From assembly GCF_000373485.1 (NCBI RefSeq), contig NZ_KB891576.1:434001-498000 (forward strand): DNA of 64,000 bases. Reading direction: 5' to 3'. The notes beneath the pieces are model-generated. The model did no database searches, was not told the DNA's origin, and saw nothing but the letters and a program-made list of their open reading frames with translations. This document shows positions 1 to 8,811 of this stretch, in pieces (positions within the stretch are counted from its first letter, which is position 1; the number at the start of each line of letters is the position of its first letter). The translations under genes and the position numbers were made by a program. Source of the stretch: Dasania marina DSM 21967 (GTDB lineage Bacteria > Pseudomonadota > Gammaproteobacteria > Pseudomonadales > Dasaniaceae).

Positions 1-281
1 GTATTGGTTTCACCATGGGCCACACTGGTACTTAAAAAACCGCCATTACGGCCCGAGGCACCATCACCTACAAAGGTTTTTTCAATTAAAATAATATCGG
101 CATCTGGCTTACGCTCTTTGGCCTGCATAGCCGCCCAAAGCCCGGTAAAACCACCACCCACTATCAGCAACTCGCAGCTCTCATCTTTTACAATTGGCGG
201 CAAAGGCTCTGGCATAATGGCAGGGTCATGCCAAAGCGGCTTTAATTCTGCGTCTTTTAGTGCGTCGTGGTGCTTATGCAT
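1..281 (-). CDS. FAD-dependent oxidoreductase (DAO/PuuB-like), N-terminal part only
   Basis: Partial gene: the minus-strand frame opens at the ATG at 279-281 and runs off the left edge, giving about 93 residues. The N-terminus has a short lead, then a Rossmann dinucleotide fold (LLIVGGGFTGLWAA) and, about 35 residues on, a GASGRNGGF segment. Both are typical of the DAO family of FAD amine oxidases, including gamma-glutamylputrescine oxidase PuuB. An AAAGAG stretch lies about 8 bases upstream of the start. It follows the cupin gene at 337-1086 by 55 bases in the same direction, so the two are probably cotranscribed. The same cupin-then-oxidase order recurs at 49253-47425. The substrate cannot be told from this fragment; an amine is inferred. 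Confidence 0.85.
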   Translation of the reverse strand, partial: MHKHHDALKDAELKPLWHDPAIMPEPLPPIVKDESCELLIVGGGFTGLWAAMQAKERKPDADIILIEKTFVGDGASGRNGGFLSTSVAHGETN

Positions 282-336
282 AATAGTTACTCTTTATTAC
301 AATTTTTTTGGCGCGGCATTAATAGCTTAGTTGGCT

Positions 337-1086
337 TTACGCTGTAGCGATAACCGTAAAGAATAGCGTTACGCTAGCTCTCACTATGGCGTGACAAACC
401 ACTGACTCAGGAATGAAGAAGGCATCACCGGCATTAAAGCGCTGCTCGTTGCCAGCCTCGTCGTATAAGCTAATAGAACCCCCCTGCACATAAGCAAATG
501 CATTATAGGGGAAGGCTTGCGGCGCAGATTCAAACGCCTCGCTAGCCCAAGTGCCGGCAATAAACTTGCCGGTAACATCGGTATAGCAAATATGCTCTTG
601 CGGGGCAGCACCCTGGGTTACGGCAAAAGGTGCGGCTGTGCGCATAGCCGATAAAGGCGCATCGGCTTTAGGAATAATAATACCTGCAACCGTAGGTTGT
701 GCCGGTATCGTTTCTTGCGGGTGCTCAGAAATCACAAAAAACTTACGCAAGTAACCCGTTTGCTGCCATTGGCAATCGTAGCCCTTGGGAATAATAAATG
801 CTTCACCGGCCTTGGCTTTTTCCATAGCGCCGGTTTTGTTATTTTTAATTTCGCACTCACCTTCTAACAACCACATAAACTCATCACAGCCATAGGGGCC
901 GGCAGCTTCTACCATGGTGTCGGTATCCCACACACCGATAAACAAGCCCAAGGCTTCATCTTCGTAGTAAATATGGGAGTGCTGTGCAGGGATTGCAGAG
1001 GCAAACATATCTTGGCTAAGTTCGTCGGCTACCTCGCCAAAACCTGCAGGGTTGGCGCTTAAACGAATAATACTTTTATCTGACAT
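337..1086 (-). CDS. Two-domain cupin protein (Cupin_3/DUF861 type)
   Basis: A 249-residue soluble protein with two cupin halves. The first half has a DEFMWLLEGE strand followed by a GEAFIIPKGYDCQW turn. The second has FAYVQGGSISLYDEAGN followed by GDAFFIPESVVCH. These are the features of the DUF861/Cupin_3 branch of the RmlC-like fold. The frame is open further upstream, but the ATG at 1084-1086 (MSDKSII) is the likely start because the upstream part is low-complexity and hydrophobic. Such cupins often sit beside amine-oxidising FAD enzymes. Here the downstream gene is one, and the single-domain cupin at 48888-49253 has the same kind of partner. The function is unknown; a small-molecule binding or lyase/isomerase role is possible. 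Confidence 0.85.
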   Translation of the reverse strand: MSDKSIIRLSANPAGFGEVADELSQDMFASAIPAQHSHIYYEDEALGLFIGVWDTDTMVEAAGPYGCDEFMWLLEGECEIKNNKTGAMEKAKAGEAFIIPKGYDCQWQQTGYLRKFFVISEHPQETIPAQPTVAGIIIPKADAPLSAMRTAAPFAVTQGAAPQEHICYTDVTGKFIAGTWASEAFESAPQAFPYNAFAYVQGGSISLYDEAGNEQRFNAGDAFFIPESVVCHAIVRASVTLFFTVIATA

Positions 1087-1440
1087 GGGAAAACCTTTAC
1101 AAAAATAAAATAAGCACACGGGCCGCACCCGCGCTAAATAGCTAGCTGGGTCTGTAAACTAACAGCCCATAGCCCCAGCGGACTAGCACTATAGCCCAGT
1201 AAAAGGCGGAATATGATTGCCATTAACTCAAGGGTGTTTTGCGATAAACGCAGCAACACTCATTGCCAGCAAGGAATTATAGGCCGACCGTACAAAAATC
1301 TCAATGTTCACGCGAATATAATTTATAGCTTATATTACGGCAACGGCCTACAGCCTGCTACGCGGCTTTGGCCTAAGCTCAAACTATTAGCGATAGTGTG
1401 TGTTGGGAAAGCCAAAAATCGACTTGTTCATCCTGAACAC
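1087..1440. other. Intergenic region without a convincing gene
   Basis: This stretch separates the cupin start from the terminator beyond the aldehyde dehydrogenase. A plus-strand open frame (1213-1488) is present, but it has no ribosome binding site, no recognisable domain, and runs through the terminator hairpin. The region probably holds the promoter of the cupin-oxidase pair on the minus strand; I could not pick out -35/-10 boxes with confidence. Confidence 0.5.
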
Positions 1441-1478
1441 AAAAAACCGCCAATTAATTGCTTAACCGGCGGTTTTTT
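1441..1478. terminator. Rho-independent terminator, symmetrical
   Basis: Perfect 11-bp inverted repeat AAAAAACCGCC (1441-1451) / GGCGGTTTTTT (1468-1478) with a 16-base loop. It reads as stem plus U-tract on both strands. On the minus strand it lies 29 bases beyond the aldehyde dehydrogenase stop, so it most likely ends that transcript and separates it from the cupin. Confidence 0.85.
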
Positions 1479-1506
1479 ATGCTTCTGAAACTAGCGATTT
1501 ATCGCT

Positions 1507-2973
1507 TTATTTCATGTACCAACCCCAAGGTTTGGGGCTGATGAACTCTGTAACCTGCTTAGTTTCTAGGTAGTTGTACATGCCCCAGCGTCCCAGCTCA
1601 CGGCCAAAGCCACTTTGCTTATAACCACCCCAAGGGGCTTCGGTGAAAGTAGGCTGTGAACAGTTAACCCAGATGATACCGGCGTGCATGGCATCGGCAA
1701 CCCGTGAGCAGCGATCTTTGTCGGTAGACATAATGGCGGCAGCCAAACCAAAGATAGAATCGTTGGCTAGCTCTATACCCTCTTCCTCAGTGCCGAAAGA
1801 ACGTACGGCTAATACTGGGCCAAAGATCTCATCGGTCCATAATTTGTCATCCAAAGGTGGATCAACAAAGATGGTAGGTTTAACGTAATAACCTTTAGCG
1901 AAATCGTCACAACGGCCACCCGTCAACATAGTTACACCGGTTTCAATGCCGTGGTCGATAAACGACAACACATCACGCATTTGGCCTGCACTAACTAATG
2001 GGCCCAATAAGGTGCCTTCAGTCATGCCATCACCTATGGTGATTTTTTCTGTTTCTTCTTTCAAACGTTTTAGGAATTTGTCGCGTATACCTTCTTGCAC
2101 TAACAAGCGCGACGTACCAGAACAAACTTGGCCTTGGTTCCAGAAGATACCAAACATGACCCATTCAACTGCGCCTTCAATATCGGCGTCGTCAAAAACG
2201 ATAACGGGCGACTTGCCGCCTAACTCTAAGCTAACATTTTTAATATCTTGCGCGCACATAGACATGATGCGGCTACCTATCGGTACGGAACCGGTAAAGG
2301 CGACTTTATTGACTAATTTGTGCTGCGTTAATGGATCACCAATCACCGAACCTAAGCCGGTAACAATGTTCAACACACCGGCAGGTAAACCGGCTTCTTG
2401 CGCGTAGCCGCCATATTCTAAGGCTGTCATAGGGGTAACGGTGGCTGGCTTTAATACACAGGTGGCACCGGCGGCAATCGCTGGCGCGATTTTCCAAGAA
2501 GCCATCAGCATGGGGTAGTTCCAAGGCGTGATTAACGCCGCTACACCTATGGGTGAGTAACGTACTTCCGACTTAAATCTGTCGTCACCTAACTCGGTGT
2601 TTTCTTTCTTATCATCTAGCTCTTCAGCAAGATTCGCGTAATAACGGAAACAACCTATAGCATCTTCTATATCCCATTCAGCTTCAGGGTAAGGTTTACC
2701 ATTATCCATCACTTCTAATTCAGATAATTTGCGCAGATCGCGCTCCATGCCATCGGCCATTTTCCGTAAATAAACCGCACGCTCTTTACCGGTGGTTTTA
2801 GACCACGGGCCTTTAAAGGCGACGCTGGCAGCCTTAACCGCCTTATCAACATCATTAGCACTACCAGCAGGCGCGTTGTGAAACACCTCTTCGGTGGCAG
2901 GGTTAATGACAGGGAAGGTGGCGTTGTTTTCGGGGGCTACCCACTCACCATTAATAAAAAGTTTATCTCGCAT
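1507..2973 (-). CDS. NAD(P)-dependent aldehyde dehydrogenase
   Basis: A 488-residue ALDH-superfamily enzyme that oxidises an aldehyde to a carboxylate in the cytoplasm. Visible features are the N-terminal FINGEWV strand, the cofactor region ITPWNYPM, the general base in LELGGKSP (E250), and the nucleophile in GQVCSGTSR (C284). The C-terminal PWGGYKQSGFGRELG segment is typical of betaine/aminoaldehyde-type ALDHs. The frame extends four codons upstream to a TTG, but the ATG at 2971-2973 is preceded by a good GGAGG and is chosen. It could serve the amine oxidase next door, which would release an aldehyde; the exact substrate is unknown. A symmetrical terminator follows. Confidence 0.92.
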   Translation of the reverse strand: MRDKLFINGEWVAPENNATFPVINPATEEVFHNAPAGSANDVDKAVKAASVAFKGPWSKTTGKERAVYLRKMADGMERDLRKLSELEVMDNGKPYPEAEWDIEDAIGCFRYYANLAEELDDKKENTELGDDRFKSEVRYSPIGVAALITPWNYPMLMASWKIAPAIAAGATCVLKPATVTPMTALEYGGYAQEAGLPAGVLNIVTGLGSVIGDPLTQHKLVNKVAFTGSVPIGSRIMSMCAQDIKNVSLELGGKSPVIVFDDADIEGAVEWVMFGIFWNQGQVCSGTSRLLVQEGIRDKFLKRLKEETEKITIGDGMTEGTLLGPLVSAGQMRDVLSFIDHGIETGVTMLTGGRCDDFAKGYYVKPTIFVDPPLDDKLWTDEIFGPVLAVRSFGTEEEGIELANDSIFGLAAAIMSTDKDRCSRVADAMHAGIIWVNCSQPTFTEAPWGGYKQSGFGRELGRWGMYNYLETKQVTEFISPKPWGWYMK

Positions 2974-3170
2974 TACTGCCTCCAAATTCTGTTATCAGGT
3001 CGCTAAAATTATGTTTATTGCTGCTATCGTTGCTTACAGCCTTCAAAATCATGCTGAATAGTAAAATTGGGCATGGCAAAAGTCTATACCCAAAATAGGG
3101 CTGCCGGCCAATTTTTTTGATCACAAAACAGCCAGTGACGCCATTTATTACGCCCACACTACCGACAGAA

Positions 3171-4394
3171 CTAGGCCAGTACTAGGCAGTTTCTACCCTG
3201 TTTTTTCGCTTTATATAGCGCCTGATCTGAGGCCTTTAATACCTGCTCAGCCTTGCGCAGCTCAACGCCCCGCTCAGCCACACCGACACTAATGGTTACT
3301 GAAACGGTTTTAGCCTTAGCGGCTGCGCCACGCTGGCTCTGCCCCTGTTTTTGCGAGGGTGGACGACTAGCCAGATTGCGTAAACTTATCCCATAGCTGG
3401 CGACAGCCACTCTTACCTGCTCTAAAAAAACGGTGCAAGCTTCAGCCGATTGCCTACCGGTAAACACCACACAAAACTCTTCACCGCCGTACCTATAGGC
3501 CACGCCACCGCCAGCCACTTTGCCTATCTGGGCAGCGACCAAGCGCAACACATCATCACCCACCTCATGGCCATAGCGATCATTAAATTTTTTAAAATGA
3601 TCGATATCCATGGTGGCGATAACGTAATGGCCCGCTAATGAGCGCAGCGTTTCATTAAAGGCACGACGATTGCGCAGACCCGTTAAATCATCCCTAAAAG
3701 CCATGTCATGCGAGTTTCTAACCAGGCAGTACATTAAACACAGCGCACAGCAGCTAAACAAAATGGCTGAAATATAGGCTGCAGAAAATAACTGCAGGGT
3801 TAAATACAGCGCAATTAAACACACTACTAGGGCGGCCTCAGTCTCCCCCTTACGTAGCACCAGTAGCCCCGCTGTAATCAGCAAGGCTAAAGCAAACAAT
3901 AAATTGGCAGCATAAGATAATAAATAGCCCTGTGCCGGGTGCGAATCAAACAGATAACGGTAAGGAAAGGGCTGTTGCAAAGACGCTTCAGGCCACACAC
4001 TCAAGCCTACCGCCTGCGCCAACAAACATAACAACAGTACAAAGCCATAGCGGCTCCATATGCCGCGTTCGGGCATAAGCGCTAGCAGCATCACATTAAG
4101 CGGCAACAATAGACTTAACGTCGTATATAAAAAAAAGGGTCTAGGCTCGGATAAGGGCTGCTGCAAGCCCAGCTGCACAGTGATGAATGCCAGCATAAAA
4201 AGTCCAGCAGCCGCAAACACCCGCAGGCGATTGAACTGCTGTGCCAACAGCATAGCCAATAACAGTAAGGGGTAAGGCAAGTAGGTCAATAAGGGCTGAT
4301 ATTGTGGCTGTATGCGGCCAATTTCAAACACTGAATACAGCGATAAAACCAACAGCAGAACGGGTATCAATAAGCGCCAGAAAATACTTAACAT
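3171..4394 (-). CDS. Membrane-bound diguanylate cyclase (GGDEF)
   Basis: A 407-residue protein. The first about 225 residues form roughly six or seven hydrophobic segments, giving a membrane sensor without an obvious named domain. A GGDEF domain follows, starting at DDLTGLRNRRAF (about 235) with the active-site signature RYGGEEF (GGEEF 303-307). Metal and nucleotide residues such as MDIDHFKKFND are present, so cyclic-di-GMP synthesis is expected. The RxxD inhibitory site usually found five residues before GGDEF is absent (GGGVAYRY instead), so allosteric product inhibition is probably missing. A Q/K/R-rich insertion (RPPSQKQGQSQRG) lies in the C-terminal part of the domain. The gene is monocistronic by context. 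Confidence 0.92.
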   Translation of the reverse strand: MLSIFWRLLIPVLLLVLSLYSVFEIGRIQPQYQPLLTYLPYPLLLLAMLLAQQFNRLRVFAAAGLFMLAFITVQLGLQQPLSEPRPFFLYTTLSLLLPLNVMLLALMPERGIWSRYGFVLLLCLLAQAVGLSVWPEASLQQPFPYRYLFDSHPAQGYLLSYAANLLFALALLITAGLLVLRKGETEAALVVCLIALYLTLQLFSAAYISAILFSCCALCLMYCLVRNSHDMAFRDDLTGLRNRRAFNETLRSLAGHYVIATMDIDHFKKFNDRYGHEVGDDVLRLVAAQIGKVAGGGVAYRYGGEEFCVVFTGRQSAEACTVFLEQVRVAVASYGISLRNLASRPPSQKQGQSQRGAAAKAKTVSVTISVGVAERGVELRKAEQVLKASDQALYKAKKQGRNCLVLA

Positions 4395-4532
4395 AGCTAG
4401 AGTGCCAACACGGTATTATTATGATTATAAAAAATACTGGCCAACAATAGCATAAGCTAATATTCACAAACAGGGCTTTACGCTACACTACCTACATTCG
4501 CTGCCAACTAACAATAATTATAGAGATATTAC

Positions 4533-4940
4533 ATGTCAGCACAGCCCAAACAAGCCCACCGCCCCCATAACAAAGCCGGCGGCAGCACCTTAGTCACCGC
4601 CCTCATTATTCTATTTTTACTATCAGCTGCGGTAGTCATTACGGTTATAGTCTTTGGCCCTAAGAATATAGAAAAAAAGTTTTTTGCTCGCAGCATAGGC
4701 GGCGCGGCAGATTCTTGCGAAGAAAAAATAAACGATTACTTTGGTGATCGCTTGGTCAGCAAATACTATGATGAAATTTCATCGCGACATGATAGCAGCC
4801 GCAAGCAATATACGATTTATTACCGCATCAGCCATAGCACGTCTACCGATGGCAGGCCCGGCATTGAAAACTCCATGGCCAAATGCGTAGTGTGGGAGAG
4901 CCTAGGCTATGTTTCTGATTTTAGGGTATTTAAACCCTAA
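4533..4940 (+). CDS. Small single-span membrane protein of unknown function
   Basis: 135 residues. A basic, polar N-terminus (about 20 residues) is followed by one strongly hydrophobic segment (TLVTALIILFLLSAAVVITVIVFG, about 20-43) and a soluble domain of about 90 residues with two cysteines. The topology suggests an inner-membrane anchor with the domain in the periplasm, or a pilin-like arrangement, though no prepilin cleavage motif is evident. I do not recognise the family. The start is the only ATG before the hydrophobic segment, with a weak AGAG upstream. It stands alone between the divergent cyclase and the convergent TRIC-type gene. Confidence 0.65.
   Translation: MSAQPKQAHRPHNKAGGSTLVTALIILFLLSAAVVITVIVFGPKNIEKKFFARSIGGAADSCEEKINDYFGDRLVSKYYDEISSRHDSSRKQYTIYYRISHSTSTDGRPGIENSMAKCVVWESLGYVSDFRVFKP
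4921..4940 (+). other. Hairpin ending on the stop codon of the small membrane protein
   Basis: TTAGGGT (4921-4927) pairs perfectly with ACCCTAA (4934-4940) around a 6-base loop. The TAA stop is the last three bases of the 3' arm. No U-tract follows, so it is not a classical terminator. Confidence 0.45.
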
Positions 4941-4996
4941 ACCAGGCACCTAAGCGTAATTGTATAAAGGTAACTACAGTAATACCCACTGTAATA

Positions 4997-5629
4997 TTAG
5001 GGGTTAATCGAGTCTTTTAACTTAGGCAGCCGCCAATCCCAAATCATCGCCGCGGCACGCAACATAAAAGCCGCGGCTACGGCCAACACAATAGCCAGCA
5101 CCTCATCAACGGCCAGCAGCCCTCGCAAAATAAAATAACCACTGCCACCCACCAACGCCGCCGTGACATAAATTTCTGGCTCTAATAACACCAGTTTATG
5201 ACCCAGTAAAAGATCCCGCACCACCGAACCAAATGTCGGAGTGATCATACCCATAGTAATCGCCACTACAGGGTCTGCATGCATAGCCATAGCTTTTGCT
5301 GTGCCCAACACACTAAACAGGGCCAGCCCCACCGCGTCCATCCACAATAGTGAACGACCAATCGACACCAGTAAATGTGAAAAGAAATAAGTTAATATCG
5401 CTGCCGCTATTGTTGTGTATAGATATAAGGGATCTGCCACCCAAAACACCTGCGGCGCATTAAGAAATAAATCCCTCATGGTGCCACCACCGATGCCGGT
5501 TACCGTTGCGAAGAATACCAAACTTAGAATATCGAGCCGCTCTTCGGCCGCAGCCAGGGCGCCACTAATGGCAAACACGGCAACTCCGACCATGCCGGAT
5601 AGATAAAGTACATTTTCAAAGCTGAACAC
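4997..5629 (-). CDS. TRIC-type channel / UPF0126 (YicG/YadS) family membrane protein
   Basis: 210 residues with about six to seven hydrophobic helices and the family's duplicated glycine-rich signature. ISGALAAAEERLD...GIGGGTMRDLF in the first half is echoed by GMITPTFGSVVRDLL in the second. This is the bacterial trimeric intracellular cation channel (TRIC) fold, formerly UPF0126. Members are inner-membrane homotrimers thought to conduct monovalent cations; the physiological role in bacteria is poorly known. The length fits the family. It is convergent with the small membrane protein gene and shows no functional link to its neighbours. Confidence 0.9.
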   Translation of the reverse strand: MFSFENVLYLSGMVGVAVFAISGALAAAEERLDILSLVFFATVTGIGGGTMRDLFLNAPQVFWVADPLYLYTTIAAAILTYFFSHLLVSIGRSLLWMDAVGLALFSVLGTAKAMAMHADPVVAITMGMITPTFGSVVRDLLLGHKLVLLEPEIYVTAALVGGSGYFILRGLLAVDEVLAIVLAVAAAFMLRAAAMIWDWRLPKLKDSINP

Positions 5630-5724
5630 TGCAGCGCACTCTTAATTAGTAAAATTAACGGCCATCATACAGGACAGCCATAAGTCAGTTATAGCTCAGT
5701 TATAGCCCAACATACCCACATAAT

Positions 5725-6483
5725 TTATATACGGTGAAATCCGTATTGCTTATGCACATTTTTTACTACGCTTGTGCTTAGCCCACGCAATAAGCTTGTA
5801 TTTAATAACTTAATGAGCTTTTTCCCTTTTTGAGGATCAGCCACACTCACGGCAAAAAATAGTTTTCTTAAGGGCTGACAACCGGAAATACGATAATTTA
5901 ACACTATATCTTGGCTAGCCTTATAGTACTCTGCGACTTTGCGGTCATTGATAAATACATCTACCTCTCCGCTATGCAACGCCGAAAATAGCTGGCTCAC
6001 ATCCGCATAGGCTTTAGCCGTTCCTAATTTTAAGGCCGCCGCTATAAAGGCATCTATACCTGTGCCATAACTATAGCCATTAATTGTGCCTACAACTTTA
6101 TGCTGTAAAGATTTAACACCTGAATAGTGCCAATCTGTTTTAACCGGGCTAAAAAAACAACTTTGGCTATAAGAAAAATGATAATCAGGAAATAATAGAT
6201 CCGGCGTTTCTGTTTTAACCGTGCCTATCAATACATCAGCCTCACCCGAACGCACTAGGCGTATAGCCTCAGCCCAAGCGGCGGTACGATAAACAACCTG
6301 ATACCCTCGAGCTTCAAAAAACTTCCGCGCCAAATCTACGCCTATTCCTTGCTGTTGATTTTCTGCACAAGTGAAAGGGCACCACTCATCAGCCACTAAA
6401 GTAATCGTTTCATCCGCGTGAACGACCACAGCAATCAGTAAACCATAAAGTACGCAAAGAGCCTTAATCATCGTTAGATTCAT
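5725..6483 (-). CDS. Periplasmic amino-acid-type solute-binding protein (SBP_bac_3)
   Basis: About 252 residues: an N-terminal signal peptide (hydrophobic core IKALCVLYGLLIAVVVHA, cleavage near VHA-DE) followed by the SBP_bac_3 fold. Motifs include GIGVDLARKFFEARGYQV, the lobe region AEAIRLVRSGEADVLIGT, and VDVFINDRKVAEYY near the end. There is no permease or ATPase gene beside it, so it may be an orphan ligand sensor or amino-acid catcher of the kind found in many gammaproteobacteria. The frame opens at a GTG at 6492; the ATG at 6481-6483 is preferred, but neither start has a clear ribosome binding site. An ATG four codons further in (near 6471) is also possible. Confidence 0.85.
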   Translation of the reverse strand: MNLTMIKALCVLYGLLIAVVVHADETITLVADEWCPFTCAENQQQGIGVDLARKFFEARGYQVVYRTAAWAEAIRLVRSGEADVLIGTVKTETPDLLFPDYHFSYSQSCFFSPVKTDWHYSGVKSLQHKVVGTINGYSYGTGIDAFIAAALKLGTAKAYADVSQLFSALHSGEVDVFINDRKVAEYYKASQDIVLNYRISGCQPLRKLFFAVSVADPQKGKKLIKLLNTSLLRGLSTSVVKNVHKQYGFHRI

Positions 6484-6570
6484 ATTCCACACAGCATGAC
6501 ATGCACGTTATTGTTAAATAGGACATTAGCAGTAGTAGCCCCATTCAACAAACAAATATTCTGTGCGTAA

Positions 6571-6600
6571 AAAAGCCCCTATTAAATAATAGAGGCTTTT
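6571..6600 (-). terminator. Rho-independent terminator after the glutamine-synthetase-like gene
   Basis: Minus-strand stem AAAAGCCTCTATT / AATAGGGGCTTTT (13 bp including one U-G wobble, 4-base loop) followed by a short T-run, 25 bases after the stop at 6625. The wobble pairs only in the minus-strand RNA, which supports minus as the acting strand. Confidence 0.8.
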
Positions 6601-6624
6601 GCTTAAACGCTAATAAAACCGCAA

Positions 6625-7974
6625 TTAAACATTAAGCAGTAGATGCTCTCGCTCCCAAGCTGTTACTACACAATTAGCCACTTCAAACTCTTTTAATTTA
6701 ACCGCTTTATATGCCTGCACAAAAGGTTCACCCAACACCGCTACTACTTCGGGTAAAGCATCTAGCAAGTTTAAACTGCTCAGTAAATCACGGGACAGTT
6801 TAATGCCCTCTTCTGAGGCATCCCCCAGATGGGGCTCTGTAGCGGCTACCGCATGCTTAATACCCAAATAGCCACAGGCCAAGGAGGCAGCCAAGGCCAA
6901 ATAGGGATTGGAGTCCGCACCGGGATAGCGATTTTCTACCCGCTTAGCAATAGCCGGGCTTTCCGGCACACGCAAGCCTACGTTCCGATTTTCATAACCC
7001 CACTCCATATTAGCCGGCGCGGAATGGCCGCTAGAATAACGCCTATAGGAATTAACATTAGGGGCATAAAGGCTAAGGCAATAAGGCGTATATTTTTGCA
7101 TACCACCTATAAAGTGCAGAAAGCGGGCGTTTTCATTACCCTGTTCATCCACAAATATATTTTTGCCTTCTTTATCCAAGACGCTTTGGTGTATATGCAT
7201 GGCACTACCCGGCTCATGCTGATAGGGCTTAGCCATAAAGGTGGCATACAGCTTATGCTGCAAGGCTACCTGCCTAACCGTGCGTTTAAACGCAAACACT
7301 TGGTCGGCTAAATACAAGGCATTGCCATGATTAAAATTAATCTCAAACTGCGCGGTACCGCATTCATGCACCAAGCCTTCAACGTCAATGTTTTGTTGAT
7401 AGCAGCAATCGTATAAGTCCTTCACAAAATCACTATATTCGCTCATGGCCTCTATGCCAAAAGGCGGCGGCGCCGTTTCACGCCTACCACTTCTACCTAC
7501 CGGTGGCTGTAATGCTTGTTTAGGATCTAGGTTTTGCTCGGTAATATAAAACTCCATCTCTGGCGCCACTACCGGCGTCCAACCCTCATCGGCATATAGC
7601 TTTAATACCTTTTTCAACACCGTACGTGAAGAGATGGGGTGCGGTATACCCTCTTTATTCACGCAATCATGTACCACTTGCGCAGTCGGCTTTTTGGCCC
7701 AAGGTACTAATCGCAGGGTGCTATTATCAGCCAACACAAACAAATCTATGTCTTTAGCATCCATATAATCAAAATGGGTATCGGCATATTCGCCGGTTAC
7801 CGTCATCGCCAATAAGCTCTCCGGCATGCGGCTATTGTTCTGCAAAAAAACCTCTGGCGAGATGAATTTGCCTATGGCATTGCCCACCATATTAGGGATG
7901 ATGCATTCCACCTCTTCTATGCTGTGTTTTTTTAGCCACTCTTCAACACTTGCTTCCATCGTACTACTACTCAT
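6625..7974 (-). CDS. puuA: Glutamine-synthetase-family gamma-glutamylpolyamine synthetase
   Basis: 449 residues, the length of type III-like GS enzymes such as gamma-glutamylputrescine synthetase PuuA, which ligates glutamate to an amine using ATP. Visible are the beta-grasp N-terminal domain, the metal-site segment VVAPEMEFYITE, FEINFNHGNAL, the HIHQS loop (GSAMHIHQSV), and the ATP-site RVPESPAIAKRVENRYPGAD. The adenylylation tyrosine region of housekeeping GlnA is not evident. It starts 9 bases after the PuuD-like gene, so the two are translationally adjacent in one operon, divergent from the PuuB-like oxidase. The exact amine (putrescine, diaminopropane, spermidine, other) is not decided by sequence. 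Confidence 0.88.
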   Translation of the reverse strand: MSSSTMEASVEEWLKKHSIEEVECIIPNMVGNAIGKFISPEVFLQNNSRMPESLLAMTVTGEYADTHFDYMDAKDIDLFVLADNSTLRLVPWAKKPTAQVVHDCVNKEGIPHPISSRTVLKKVLKLYADEGWTPVVAPEMEFYITEQNLDPKQALQPPVGRSGRRETAPPPFGIEAMSEYSDFVKDLYDCCYQQNIDVEGLVHECGTAQFEINFNHGNALYLADQVFAFKRTVRQVALQHKLYATFMAKPYQHEPGSAMHIHQSVLDKEGKNIFVDEQGNENARFLHFIGGMQKYTPYCLSLYAPNVNSYRRYSSGHSAPANMEWGYENRNVGLRVPESPAIAKRVENRYPGADSNPYLALAASLACGYLGIKHAVAATEPHLGDASEEGIKLSRDLLSSLNLLDALPEVVAVLGEPFVQAYKAVKLKEFEVANCVVTAWEREHLLLNV

Positions 7975-7983
7975 AAGACACCT

Positions 7984-8730
7984 TTACGCCTTGTTATTTC
8001 TATATTGATTACAGGCCTGCTCAAACAATGTAAACAAGCTTAAATTAAACGGATTGTTTTTTACCTGCCATTCCGGATGCCATTGCGCACCGATGATAAA
8101 ATGCTCAGGGTTATCGCTGGCATAGGCCTCTATCAAACCGTCGGCGGCTACGCCCTCGGCTTTTAAACCCGGCGCCAACTGCTGTATGCCCTGCTGATGT
8201 AAAGAATTAACCTGCGCCGTGGTTTTACCCCAGTGCGTGGCCAATAGGCCACCGGCCATTAAATCTATAGCATGCGCATCTTCATACTGCTGTTCCAAAG
8301 GCAGGCTTTTATCTTCGCGGTGATCGTTTATGCCCGCTACTGTTTGCAAGCGCTGGTATAAGCTGCCGCCCAAAGCCACATTCACTTCTTGAAAACCCCG
8401 GCATATGGCAAAGATAGGCAATCGTATGCGCTGCGCCTCTTTTATCACCGCAAAAGCAGTACTGTCGCGCGCGGGATCACGCAGTGGCTGGTCCTCCTCA
8501 TTGACTTGCTGATAATGGCGGGGATCTATATTGGAATAAGAGCCCGGCAACAGCAGGCCATCGACATGCGCCAGCAAAGCAGGCACATTCAAATCATCAG
8601 CTAGCACCGGAATTAATACCGGCACCGCATCCATAGACTGCACAATAGCCCGTACATACTTATCGCCCACAAAATGAAAATGGTGTTCGCCTATTTGCTT
8701 GTCATCACATAACACACCTATCAATAACAT
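7984..8730 (-). CDS. puuD: Gamma-glutamyl-amino-acid hydrolase (class I amidotransferase, PuuD-like)
   Basis: 248 residues, peptidase C26 / class I glutamine amidotransferase fold. The nucleophile lies in FAICRGFQEVN (C110); the His-Glu pair of the triad lies in GAQWHPEW (H218, E220). GSYSNIDPRHY matches the PuuD-family substrate region. In the glutamylated putrescine pathway this enzyme removes glutamate from gamma-glutamyl-GABA. Here it would release GABA, beta-alanine or a similar amino acid, depending on the polyamine. It is first in a two-gene operon with the PuuA-like synthetase. Its promoter lies in the divergent region holding two CCGAA-N6-TTCGG-type sites. Confidence 0.9.
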   Translation of the reverse strand: MLLIGVLCDDKQIGEHHFHFVGDKYVRAIVQSMDAVPVLIPVLADDLNVPALLAHVDGLLLPGSYSNIDPRHYQQVNEEDQPLRDPARDSTAFAVIKEAQRIRLPIFAICRGFQEVNVALGGSLYQRLQTVAGINDHREDKSLPLEQQYEDAHAIDLMAGGLLATHWGKTTAQVNSLHQQGIQQLAPGLKAEGVAADGLIEAYASDNPEHFIIGAQWHPEWQVKNNPFNLSLFTLFEQACNQYRNNKA

Positions 8731-8787
8731 CTACCCCACCCTCTTACATTAGCGCTGCCGTAAATAAGACTTGGATTATTATGGAAA

Positions 8788-8803
8788 CCGAACTATTATT
8801 CAA
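8788..8803. promoter_or_regulatory. Degenerate copy of the puu operator
   Basis: CCGAACTATTATTCAA matches the perfect palindrome 24 bases to its right at 13 of 16 positions, including CCGAA, the TATTA core and TTC. The 24-bp spacing is close to two helical turns, which fits two TetR-family dimers on the same DNA. The function is inferred. Confidence 0.5.
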
Positions 8804-8811
8804 CTATTATT

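Noticed and set aside
4-330. Plus-strand 108-codon frame at the left edge
   Set aside because: It is antisense to the FAD oxidoreductase N-terminus, which has clear Rossmann and GRNGG motifs on the minus strand.
1213-1488. Plus-strand 91-codon frame
   Set aside because: No ribosome site or domain; it reads through the terminator hairpin at 1441-1478.
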